Shown: piece by piece, positions 1 through 6,146 of the stretch
How positions within the stretch are numbered: the first letter of the stretch is position 1
How the letters are laid out: each line of letters starts with the position of its first letter
Assembly: GCA_029879555.1 (NCBI GenBank)
Contig: JAOUQB010000032.1
Span: 1-13,172, forward strand
From: Nitrospirota bacterium
GTDB taxonomy: Bacteria; Nitrospirota; Nitrospiria; Nitrospirales; UBA8639
Direction: 5' to 3'
Length of the DNA: 13,172 nt
Made by a program: the position numbers and the translations under genes
The notes under the pieces: model-generated
Database searches by the model: none
Told to the model about the DNA's origin: nothing
Seen by the model: the letters and a program-made list of their open reading frames with translations, nothing else

Positions 1-579
1 GGCCGTCGTATCGGGATTCGTCCAAGTTGGGAACCGATGGACCTACCCGCGGAGGGGATTGAAATCGTGCTTGATCCGAAGCAAGCATTTGGGACGGGGC
101 ACCACGCCACGACGCACCTTTTGCTTGAATGGTTGGAAGAGTTGTCGGAGTTGAACGATTGCAGGGTATTAGATGTTGGGACTGGTAGCGGGATTTTGAG
201 CATGGTGGCCTTGCGGTTGGGTGCTCTGTCTGCCCTGGGAATTGATTGTGATCCCGTTGCGGTCGATTGTGCGAAAGAGTATGCCCTGATGAATGGATTT
301 GCGGATGAACTGGATGTGCGATGTTGCCGAATCGAAGACCTGACTCTCCAAGCATTTGAGATTATTGTGGCGAATATCGATCGGAAAACGATTCTTGAAA
401 TCTCCTCTAAGTTTTCACGGTTTCGTTCCTTTTCTACGCAGCTTTTTTTATCTGGCTTGCTGAAAGACGATGAGTCCGAGATTGCGGAACACTTACGCAA
501 AGAAGGGTGGATTCAAAAAGCTATTCGGGAGCGCGAAGGGTGGATTGCGCTTCACTTTGGCGTGATGTCGTCTTGCTGA
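1..579 (+). CDS. prmA: Ribosomal protein L11 methyltransferase, 3' part (5' end outside window)
   Basis: PrmA is a cytoplasmic SAM-dependent enzyme that methylates ribosomal protein L11. The frame is open from base 1, so the gene begins upstream; the ATG at 37 is internal, because the residues before it (an IRPSWEP stretch) match the conserved run-in of the family. The fragment is 192 aa of a family usually near 290, so about 100 N-terminal residues (the L11-recognition domain) are missing. Visible in the fragment: the PrmA hallmark DPKQAFGTGHHATT (about residues 25-38), SAM motif I VLDVGTGSGIL (56-66), an acidic residue in GIDCDP (about 82) and the VANI motif (123-126) that stands where related methyltransferases carry NPPY. 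The last 28 bases overlap the end of the opposing gene. Identification is firm from the motifs. Confidence 0.95.
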   Translation, partial: GRRIGIRPSWEPMDLPAEGIEIVLDPKQAFGTGHHATTHLLLEWLEELSELNDCRVLDVGTGSGILSMVALRLGALSALGIDCDPVAVDCAKEYALMNGFADELDVRCCRIEDLTLQAFEIIVANIDRKTILEISSKFSRFRSFSTQLFLSGLLKDDESEIAEHLRKEGWIQKAIREREGWIALHFGVMSSC

Positions 580-1028
580 TTGTCTTCCGGTAATGATTCG
601 AGAAATGTAATGAGAGCCTGATAGGTTTGTTGCCGCACTTCGGTTTTTGATCCCGTCCCACCTTCGATGTTTTTTTGTAACCACACGGTCTCGGAAAGGT
701 GCGCACTTGCCGCGTTACATAAGGTCCACATTTGGTGAAGAAATTCCATCGGAAGTCCGACTTGGACGCCTTCTGACTCAATTCGGTCGTCTAAAATCGC
801 GAGTAAATCCGAAATAGCTTGATCAGGTCGATACAGCTGGGCAGCGAATCCAAATGCGGCGTGGGAGGCTTCGTCTTGTTTGGCTTGTTCGACGAGATCA
901 TGCATATATTCTTTCAGAAGGCCAATGATCCTCCCGGACAACCTCATGAGGAAGAGTAGCCGGAAATAGGGGGTATTGGGAAGAGCGGATAGAAGAACCG
1001 GTATAGGTGTTAGGGCAGTTTTGTCCAA
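552..1028 (-). CDS. Hypothetical protein, about 158 aa
   Basis: I do not recognise a family. The product looks soluble and mostly helical, with no signal peptide and a long amphipathic middle (LLKEYMHDLVEQAKQDEASH region) followed by an acidic tail. The start is uncertain: the TTG at 1028 gives 158 aa, an in-frame ATG at 947 gives 131 aa, and another ATG at 905 gives 117 aa; none has a strong Shine-Dalgarno sequence. The TTG lies 20 bases after the stop of the 55-aa gene, so the two are probably cotranscribed and perhaps translationally coupled. Its stop codon falls inside the end of prmA on the other strand. Sequence composition resembles its neighbours, and the frame is a better coding candidate than the overlapping alternative at 898-1212. 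Confidence 0.6.
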   Translation of the reverse strand: MDKTALTPIPVLLSALPNTPYFRLLFLMRLSGRIIGLLKEYMHDLVEQAKQDEASHAAFGFAAQLYRPDQAISDLLAILDDRIESEGVQVGLPMEFLHQMWTLCNAASAHLSETVWLQKNIEGGTGSKTEVRQQTYQALITFLESLPEDNQQDDITPK

Positions 1029-1048
1029 CCATTCCGAAATGAGAAAGG

Positions 1049-1216
1049 TTAATCTTCGAAAAGCGTTTCAATATCTCCTTTGAAGGTGCCAGGCGGAATC
1101 CCAGGCTTCCAATCACCGTATTTTTGGTCAGGGCGGTGAAAGTATTGGTTGTTTTGACGTTTGATGACCCAATCTTCCCCTTCGGCCCATAACTGACGGA
1201 TTTCTTCTTCATCCAT
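1049..1216 (-). CDS. Small acidic/aromatic hypothetical protein, 55 aa
   Basis: Reading from the ATG at 1216 gives a 55-residue protein beginning MDEEEIRQLWAEGEDW and ending GDIETLFED. It is rich in Trp, Tyr, Asp, Glu and Gly, has a central QYFHRPDQKYGDWKPG segment, and has no membrane segment or signal. This looks like a folded small protein rather than random translation: no rare-residue runs, sensible codon use, and tight spacing on both sides. Two bases separate its ATG from the stop of an upstream frame, and 20 bases separate its stop from the TTG of the downstream gene, which suggests one operon. I do not know a function. A competing 104-aa frame overlaps it but has a low-complexity, Ser/Thr/Asn-rich translation typical of a shadow. 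Confidence 0.65.
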   Translation of the reverse strand: MDEEEIRQLWAEGEDWVIKRQNNQYFHRPDQKYGDWKPGIPPGTFKGDIETLFED

Positions 1217-1218
1217 TC

Positions 1219-1317
1219 TTAATCGTGTCCTGTATCTAGAGGCGACCTTGTGTTTGAGGTTGCTGTGGTTATGGTAAAATTCTCAGGCGTTTTGAGTTCA
1301 GAGAGTACTTTCATCAT
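1219..1317 (-). CDS. Possible very short ORF (32 aa) or 3' remnant of a longer small gene
   Basis: The frame ending in TAA at 1219-1221 is open back to a stop at 1405-1407. The only ATGs are a tandem pair at 1312-1317, preceded five bases upstream by a GGAGG Shine-Dalgarno (1323-1327), giving MMKVLSELKTPENF and so on, 32 aa. The open stretch before the ATG pair (1318-1404) also translates sensibly, reading SARFGDDEKFALQLAITLDE and then a Glu-rich run. So the gene may be longer with a non-standard start, or may have lost its start by a one-base change near an out-of-frame ATG at about 1408. The stop lies two bases before the next gene's ATG, which argues for a real cotranscribed unit. No family recognised. 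Confidence 0.35.
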   Translation of the reverse strand: MMKVLSELKTPENFTITTATSNTRSPLDTGHD

Positions 1318-1452
1318 CTCTTCCTCCTCTGTTTCTTTCTCGTCTAAAGTGATGGCCAACTGAAGTGCAAACTTTTCGTCATCACCAAAGCGGGCCGAAG
1401 GACATTATGAATCGATGAAGTTGAGATAATGGCGAGAGGGAAACAACCATAA

Positions 1453-1470
1453 AGTGCTATGATATGCACT
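1453..1470. promoter_or_regulatory. Dyad (AGTGC-N8-GCACT), candidate operator
   Basis: Two perfect 5-base inverted arms, AGTGC and GCACT, sit 8 bases apart immediately upstream of the -35 box of the predicted TPR-gene promoter. The arms, the AT-rich centre and the position fit a binding site for a dimeric regulator, but no regulator is identified and short dyads occur by chance. Confidence 0.3.
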
Positions 1471-1473
1471 ATA

Positions 1474-1502
1474 TTGGCAAGAAATAAGTAATATGGTATA
1501 GA
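1474..1502 (+). promoter_or_regulatory. Sigma-70-type promoter for the TPR gene
   Basis: A TTGGCA -35 box (1474-1479, five of six to consensus) and a TATAGA -10 box (1497-1502, four of six) are separated by 17 bases. A start of transcription near 1509 would leave a leader of about 85 bases before the preferred ATG at 1593. The surrounding sequence is clearly AT-richer than the genes. Confidence 0.5.
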
Positions 1503-1592
1503 AAACACCTTTTTCCAGGTGTGGGCCTCAAAATTTCATCAAATCAACCGAAAAGAATCAAATTATTCATTCGACAAATGAAGGGAATAGGC

Positions 1593-2234
1593 ATGGGACG
1601 AGGGAGCGGTATCGTCTTGATAGGGGTTTTGTGTTGTGTGGCCAGTGTTCCAATTGTGGGCGCTGAAGAATCCGTGCAAGCCTTGACCAATCAGGCGATG
1701 GAAGAATGCCAAAAGGGCCGACGGGCGAAGGATGCCGAGAGCCGGGGTGTACATTTTGATCGAGGGCGTACCTTGGCGGAAAAGGCAGTCGAATTAAATA
1801 GTCAATCTGCCGATGCCCAGTTTTCCTTATTTTGTAATATTGGAGAACGGATGCGGGCCAATGGGGAAGTTTTCTTTTCAGTCTTTGACTACGGCCGCAT
1901 GATGGATGCCTTAGATCAGACTCTTGTCTTAAACCCCAATCATCTTGATGCGTTGTCCTCCAAGGGCACCATTCTCATTGAAGTTCCTGAATTTCTTGGC
2001 GGAGATGACGCCAAGGGGGAAGTCATGTTGCGGAAAGTCATTAAAGAAGAACCGACCTCGATTAATGCCCGGATGGTCGTCGCACGTCAGTGTGCCGAAC
2101 GAGGAGAACATCAAGAGGCGTACGAATTGTCCAAACAGGCACTGGACTTAGCGAAACAACAGCAGCGAGACGACCTCCTTCCCGAGGCCGAAAAAACTTT
2201 TTCGGAAATCAAAACGAAACTCATGGCTCACTAA
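1593..2234 (+). CDS. Exported TPR-repeat protein
   Basis: Starting at the ATG at 1593 gives 213 aa. That start is preferred because it follows an AAGGGA ribosome-binding site (about 1580-1586) and puts a Sec signal peptide right at the N terminus: a short Arg-containing head, hydrophobic GIVLIGVLCCVASVPIV, and a likely cut after VGA at residue 24. A GTG at 1521 or ATG at 1578 in the same frame would only add an awkward polar extension. The mature part is helical with about three degenerate TPR-like units (roughly residues 55-90, 100-150 and 155-190), including FLGGDDAKGEVMLRKVIKEEP, a pattern common in exported TPR scaffolds. There is no lipobox despite the Cys pair. A periplasmic protein-binding role is likely; the partner is unknown. 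It has its own promoter and a terminator-like palindrome downstream. Confidence 0.8.
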   Translation: MGRGSGIVLIGVLCCVASVPIVGAEESVQALTNQAMEECQKGRRAKDAESRGVHFDRGRTLAEKAVELNSQSADAQFSLFCNIGERMRANGEVFFSVFDYGRMMDALDQTLVLNPNHLDALSSKGTILIEVPEFLGGDDAKGEVMLRKVIKEEPTSINARMVVARQCAERGEHQEAYELSKQALDLAKQQQRDDLLPEAEKTFSEIKTKLMAH

Positions 2235-2260
2235 TCTGGCTCGCCACTTTCACCGGTTCG

Positions 2261-2288
2261 CCTGGGATCCCAGGATTCAAATTTTTTT
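2261..2288 (+). terminator. Candidate rho-independent terminator after the TPR gene
   Basis: A perfect 14-base palindrome, CCTGGGATCCCAGG (2261-2274), can fold as a five-base-pair stem with a GATC loop. A run of seven T (2282-2288) follows after a 7-base spacer. The stem is short and the spacer a little long for a strong terminator. It lies 26 bases after the TPR stop and 20 bases before the preferred start of the next gene, so it may attenuate rather than stop transcription into that gene. Confidence 0.45.
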
Positions 2289-2308
2289 ACGTTTTTCCAT
2301 CGACCGGC

Positions 2309-2896
2309 ATGTCTCGTATTCACGGTGGACTTCCTGATTATCTGGCTCCGGGTCTTTCCATTCTTTTTGTGGGAATTAACCCTGGGCTTCGTTCCTCGAA
2401 AGTTGGCCATCATTATGCCGGGCCTTCAAATCGTTTTTGGAAATTGTTATACGAAGCGAAGCTTGTTCCTGATCGCCTGACCTGTCAAGATGATAGACGA
2501 TTGCTTATCTTTGGGTATGGCCTAACCAATCTTATTGCCAGGCCTACATCGGGGACGCGAGACTTAACGGAACAAGATTTTCTTCAAGGGCGGGAGGCGT
2601 TGCTTGCGAAAATCACGCGCTATCAACCTGCCATTGTCGCGGTGTTAGGGATGAGTGTGGCTCGGGTATTGTGGGATCACGAGGACCTAGTTTCTTCTGG
2701 CCAAGACAAACCCAAAGAGCGGATCCTCCCCGGGTTCCAATCGAGATCGCTTGCGGGTGTGCCTGTGTGCGTATTGCCAAATCCCAGTGGACGCAATGCC
2801 CATTATTCTTATCATGTGATGACAAACCTCTTTGTTGAGCTAAAAAACGTTTCCTTGAAGTTGTCACAAGGGCAGGCGAACCAGACGTGTTCTTAA
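2309..2896 (+). CDS. mug: G/U mismatch-specific DNA glycosylase (Mug/TDG family)
   Basis: Mug/TDG enzymes remove uracil or thymine mispaired with guanine and start base-excision repair in the cytoplasm. From the ATG at 2309 the product is 195 aa, slightly longer than E. coli Mug. It carries the family core GINPG (22-26) with the catalytic Asn at 24, GHHYAGPSNRFWKLLYEA (33-50), the central GYGLTNLIARPT (69-80) and the second active-site motif VLPNPSG (155-161). The GHHYxGPxNxFW version recalls eukaryotic TDG more than E. coli Mug, which has FAHPANRFW there. The frame stays open far upstream through the end of the TPR gene, but homology begins at LPDYLAPGLSILFVG, so the extension is not coding. 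No clear Shine-Dalgarno precedes the ATG. The protease gene follows after 21 bases, probably in the same transcript. Confidence 0.92.
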   Translation: MSRIHGGLPDYLAPGLSILFVGINPGLRSSKVGHHYAGPSNRFWKLLYEAKLVPDRLTCQDDRRLLIFGYGLTNLIARPTSGTRDLTEQDFLQGREALLAKITRYQPAIVAVLGMSVARVLWDHEDLVSSGQDKPKERILPGFQSRSLAGVPVCVLPNPSGRNAHYSYHVMTNLFVELKNVSLKLSQGQANQTCS

Positions 2897-2917
2897 TAGA
2901 GGGATGAATCGGTCTGT

Positions 2918-3982
2918 ATGATTGTGAAGAGGTTACGTGACTTGCATCAAACTGTTCGTGTATCCATGCGTGGTCGGTTCACCATATTGATTGCTCTGAT
3001 TCTTGTGCTCTGCGTCGGTCCATTGGTCCTGTTGGCTGCTGATGAGCCCTCGCGCAGATCAGCGGATATGATTGAGAATGCCAAGCGTGCCACAGTTGGC
3101 ATTCTTCAAGCGGAAGCGGTACAGGCGAACGATCCAGGTTTTGGTGTCCCCATCACCATTCGGGGATCAGGGATTCATCTAGGAAACGGTCGTATTGTGA
3201 CGGCACGGCATGCGGTTGAGCGGTCTGAGGGCGGGAAAGAAGTGGTTCCAGAGAACATCCTGGTGCTGACAGATGATCTCCGGGAGCTGCTCGCCACCCG
3301 TCAAGGAGCCAATGCCTATTTAGATGTGGCGGTCTATCAACTGCAAGGGGACCAGTCCGATTGGCCCGTCTCCCAGGTCACGTTTTCTGACGAAGATGTG
3401 ACCTATGGGAATGAGGTGTTTACAGTAGGGTATCCCATGGGCCGTGGCCCGGCCCTTTCATTTGGAAAGGTGGGGAATCCCAATACCTTTTTAGCTACTG
3501 TTCACAGTCGATTAGTGCAAGTCGATCTTACTACCTGTCGAGGGAATTCCGGAGGAGGTCTTCTGAATGATGAAGGACAATTGGTGGGTCTGGTTCATGC
3601 GATTATCCAAACGGAAACGTCCCCTGCAGAGCGGGGGTGTAGTCGATTGGGGTTTGCCCTTCCCGGCTTGTTAGTCAAGCGTGTGGTTGATGCCGTGTTG
3701 GCTGGGAAGACTCCAGGATTTTCCGTGTTGGGAATTCATCTTGAAACTTTGAAAGAGGGCAATCGGTGGATATTGGGTATTGCGAAAGCCACGGGGCCTT
3801 CAAGGCATGCGGGGTTTCGAAAAGGCGATATCTTAGTGGCGATTAATGAAATCGCGGTCACGACGCCGGCACAATTGAAAAACTATCTCATTGAACGTAC
3901 GGAACCTGGACAAGTCGTCGTCGTCCGGGTTCGACGTGGAGAGATGCAACACACCATTTCGGTAAAGTTGGGACATTCCTGA
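2918..3982 (+). CDS. Exported trypsin-like serine protease with PDZ domain (HtrA/Deg-like)
   Basis: The 354-aa product has a hydrophobic signal segment at about 21-40, with a likely cut near LLAADE, or an uncleaved anchor, so it acts in the periplasm. A chymotrypsin-fold protease domain follows with an apparently complete triad: His98 in TARHAV, Asp136 in YLDVAVY and Ser211 in GNSGGG. One PDZ domain spans about 264-350 (GIHLETL, then AGFRKGDILVAINEIAVTTPAQL). This is the protease-plus-one-PDZ layout of HtrA/DegS proteins, which degrade or sense misfolded envelope proteins, but the catalytic domain is divergent from DegP. Cys207, four residues before the Ser, and Cys241 could form a disulfide. 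An AGAGGGA ribosome site lies 13 bases before the ATG, so Met17 is a possible later start. It follows mug closely. Confidence 0.85.
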   Translation: MIVKRLRDLHQTVRVSMRGRFTILIALILVLCVGPLVLLAADEPSRRSADMIENAKRATVGILQAEAVQANDPGFGVPITIRGSGIHLGNGRIVTARHAVERSEGGKEVVPENILVLTDDLRELLATRQGANAYLDVAVYQLQGDQSDWPVSQVTFSDEDVTYGNEVFTVGYPMGRGPALSFGKVGNPNTFLATVHSRLVQVDLTTCRGNSGGGLLNDEGQLVGLVHAIIQTETSPAERGCSRLGFALPGLLVKRVVDAVLAGKTPGFSVLGIHLETLKEGNRWILGIAKATGPSRHAGFRKGDILVAINEIAVTTPAQLKNYLIERTEPGQVVVVRVRRGEMQHTISVKLGHS

Positions 3983-4001
3983 TTCATCACGTCTCAACTT
4001 T
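3964..4001 (+). terminator. Hairpin across the protease stop codon, weak terminator candidate
   Basis: AAAGTTGGGAC (3964-3974) pairs with GTCTCAACTTT (3991-4001) over 11 positions including one G-U pair, with a 16-base loop that holds the stop codon. A pyrimidine-rich stretch and a T5 run (4026-4030) follow at a distance, not directly, so classic intrinsic termination is doubtful. It could stabilise the mRNA 3' end. Confidence 0.3.
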
Positions 4002-4135
4002 GGGCTTTCTTGCCCTCCTCCTTCATTTTTCCAGTCACCATACAATTCTTCTGTGGTCAAACTGGCAAGGATTCCAGTACAGTGCCATCATTTGGGAACA
4101 GGGAAGGTTTTGAAGACGGTCAGCCTCTTTCTCGA

Positions 4136-4141
4136 TTGACA
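4136..4141 (+). promoter_or_regulatory. Consensus -35 hexamer upstream of the reductase gene
   Basis: A perfect TTGACA lies 59 bases before the reductase ATG in a 217-base gap that otherwise holds no convincing gene. No TATAAT-like -10 box appears at 16-18 bases, so the promoter assignment is weak. An open frame at 4010-4219 in this gap has a non-protein-like composition and is not annotated. Confidence 0.2.
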
Positions 4142-4199
4142 CGGGCAACTTCATCTCTCGCTTTTTTCAACCTCACAGGTCTTTTTCGGGAGTCGGTGG

Positions 4200-5393
4200 A
4201 TGTCCCCTCGCGAGTATGACGTCATTATCGTGGGCATGGGACCAGCTGGTGCCTCAGCGGCCTACGAGTTGAGCCGCCACGGAATTTCCGTTTTGGCTTT
4301 TGATAAACAGATTCATCCTCGGTATAAAGTGTGTGGAGGGGGGCTTTCAGCTCGCATTGCAAAGATTCTTCCCCTCGATTTTCCTGAGGTGGTGGAAGAA
4401 ACTGTTCGTCGAGTGCAATTTACCTATGGAGATCGAGAATCGTTTCTTATTGAGTCACCAGATCCCATTGCCTTTATGGTCATGCGGCAAAATTTTGACC
4501 AATGGCTAGCCGATCATGCTCGACAAGCTGGGACCGAAATTCATGAAGGGGAGAGGGTCGTTGAGATTCACAACGGTGAAGATGGGGTCGATGTGGTGAC
4601 GACACAGGCCCGATACCATAGCCGAGTGGTCATCGGAGCCGATGGGGCTATGAGTGTGGTGGCACAACAATGTTTCCCAGGGCGGCCGCTACGGAAGATT
4701 CCCGCGCTAGAGAGTGAAGTGCATGAAGAAGGGTCCCATCCATTTCAGGAAATCCCGACGGCGCTCATTAGTTTGCAGGCCGCCAAAAAAGGCTATGGGT
4801 GGATCTTTCCCAAGCGACAGGGCCTGTCGTTGGGGGTGGGGGAATTTGTTCAAGGCCCCAAACGCCCGAAACAAAGTTTTCGGGATTTTATTGAGCATGA
4901 ACCTATGTTGACTGGGCTACAGATCCCAACTCCATTGGGGCATCCGATTCCCATTGCGTCTCCCCAGGCGTATCGAAGTGGACACGCCTGGCAAGGACGA
5001 TTGGTGCGTGGGCGGGCTATGTTAGTGGGTGATGCTGGCCATCTTGTTGACCCGTTATTAGGTGAAGGTATTTATTATGCGGTGCGTTCCGGGCAATTAG
5101 CGGCGACAAGTGTGGCCGATATGTTGAATCAATCAGCCACGGGCCATTTGAGTCATTATGAAACCTTGGTGGCCAATGAGGTTGGCCCGGAGTTTCGCGT
5201 GGCCGGTCGGTTAGGCAAGATTATTTATGGATTGCCGCATGTCGTTCATCGCTGGGCTGGACAACAATTTCCTGATGCGTATCAACGTGTACTCTCTCGA
5301 TATTGCGAAGTGTTGCAAGGGAAGGAAACCTATCAAAGTCTTTGGAACCGTATTCTTCAACGTCTGCACTGCCCATGGGCAGCCAATCCCTGA
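4200..5393 (+). CDS. Geranylgeranyl reductase family FAD-dependent oxidoreductase
   Basis: The 397-aa product belongs to the flavoprotein family that saturates double bonds of geranylgeranyl chains in chlorophyll, archaeal lipid or quinone precursors. It shows the FAD-binding GMGPAGASAAYELSRHG (12-28), the family signature CGGGLSAR (45-52), GADGAMSVV (147-154), and the second flavin motif GDAGHLVDPLLGEGIYYA (277-294). Length matches the family. The ATG at 4200 has a GGGAG ribosome site seven bases upstream (4188-4192). No membrane segment is evident; the enzyme should be cytoplasmic or membrane-associated. Nothing nearby belongs to isoprenoid, quinone or chlorophyll synthesis, so the substrate cannot be named; side-chain reduction of a respiratory quinone or a polyprenyl lipid is one possibility. 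It converges on the 194-aa gene with a 52-base gap and no visible terminator. Confidence 0.88.
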   Translation: MSPREYDVIIVGMGPAGASAAYELSRHGISVLAFDKQIHPRYKVCGGGLSARIAKILPLDFPEVVEETVRRVQFTYGDRESFLIESPDPIAFMVMRQNFDQWLADHARQAGTEIHEGERVVEIHNGEDGVDVVTTQARYHSRVVIGADGAMSVVAQQCFPGRPLRKIPALESEVHEEGSHPFQEIPTALISLQAAKKGYGWIFPKRQGLSLGVGEFVQGPKRPKQSFRDFIEHEPMLTGLQIPTPLGHPIPIASPQAYRSGHAWQGRLVRGRAMLVGDAGHLVDPLLGEGIYYAVRSGQLAATSVADMLNQSATGHLSHYETLVANEVGPEFRVAGRLGKIIYGLPHVVHRWAGQQFPDAYQRVLSRYCEVLQGKETYQSLWNRILQRLHCPWAANP

Positions 5394-5445
5394 GTCGACT
5401 GACATGGTGAGGGATAATTGGTTGGTTCAACGAGAAGAGGGGGGA

Positions 5446-6030
5446 TTACCCGTGCTGAGGGGCATAGGCGTTCAAGCCATCAATGAGCATCTGGATGCCA
5501 TATCCCCAGGTTCCGCGAACCGCGTGATGCTCTTGTCCCGAAGCAATCATCATGACGGTGAGGCTCCAGCCCTCAATACCGTAGTGATGAAAAAAGGTGG
5601 GTTGAATTTCTAGAATAATTTCGAGGTCGAGGGTTTGCCCAAGCATGGCATTCACGTCTTGGAGTAATGCCGCCATTTGTTGATGAAGAAACGTCACGAG
5701 GTCCGACAAGAATTCTTTGGCGTTGAGGGGAATCTCGGCAAAGCAGAGCGAGACGAAGGAGACTAAGATCACCGGGCGATCGGGATCGGGTCCCTTGGCA
5801 TAACTTTGATCGGCAGCTACGGTCATAAACGGTGACTGAGGTGTATTGATTTGCACCAGAAGTTCCTGTGTTTCTGGCCACCCGATACAGGGGGGCAAGA
5901 CGGGAATCATCTCGGGATGGGTCTTCAGGTCAATAAAGCGAGCCTCCAGGGATCCATCGGTAATGGCTGGGCCATACGGCAGGTGAAAATATTTTGTACC
6001 TTCAGAGAGGACGATGCCCATAGGATTCAC
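5446..6030 (-). CDS. Hypothetical protein, about 191-194 aa
   Basis: I do not recognise a family. The protein is soluble, with no signal peptide or membrane span, and has a mixed beta/alpha look: an N-terminal part with many Pro and aromatic residues (GTKYFHLPYGPAITDG, then IPVLPPCIGWPETQELL), a central strand-like VILVSFVSLCFAEIPL, and a helical LSDLVTFLHQQMAALLQDV. The GTG at 6030 gives 194 aa; an ATG at 6021 gives 191 aa. Neither has a strong ribosome site, though an AAGAAAA lies upstream of the GTG. It is transcribed divergently from the ABC-F gene, with about 116 bases between the two starts, and may share regulation with it. The frame is long, without rivals, and clearly coding in composition. 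Confidence 0.75.
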   Translation of the reverse strand: MNPMGIVLSEGTKYFHLPYGPAITDGSLEARFIDLKTHPEMIPVLPPCIGWPETQELLVQINTPQSPFMTVAADQSYAKGPDPDRPVILVSFVSLCFAEIPLNAKEFLSDLVTFLHQQMAALLQDVNAMLGQTLDLEIILEIQPTFFHHYGIEGWSLTVMMIASGQEHHAVRGTWGYGIQMLIDGLNAYAPQHG

Positions 6031-6040
6031 TCATTTTCTT

Positions 6041-6116
6041 GAGGTGGTTACCTCATTGTACTCGAATGGTTGGTGGAAAAGGTAAGGGGTCCTATCAAAA
6101 AATATTCTCTCTCTCT
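6041..6116. promoter_or_regulatory. Divergent intergenic region with a short dyad and a CT repeat
   Basis: Between two divergent genes lie a perfect short dyad, GAGGT-N4-ACCTC (6041-6054), and a (CT)5 tract (6107-6116) just before the ABC-F start region. No convincing -35/-10 pair was found on either strand. The dyad could be an operator close to the start of the leftward gene, or chance. Confidence 0.2.
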
Positions 6117-6146
6117 TGAGGGATGGTTCAACAGATTGGGGCAGTC

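Noticed and set aside
898..1212. Leftward 104-aa open frame
   Set aside because: Its Ser/Thr/Asn-rich translation looks like a frame shadow, and it overlaps both the better 55-aa frame and the 158-aa frame.
4010..4219. Rightward 69-aa open frame in the gap before the reductase
   Set aside because: No ribosome site, no recognisable protein pattern, and it runs into the reductase start.
5227..5613. Rightward 128-aa open frame
   Set aside because: It spans the end of the reductase and the antisense of the 194-aa gene, both of which are better supported.
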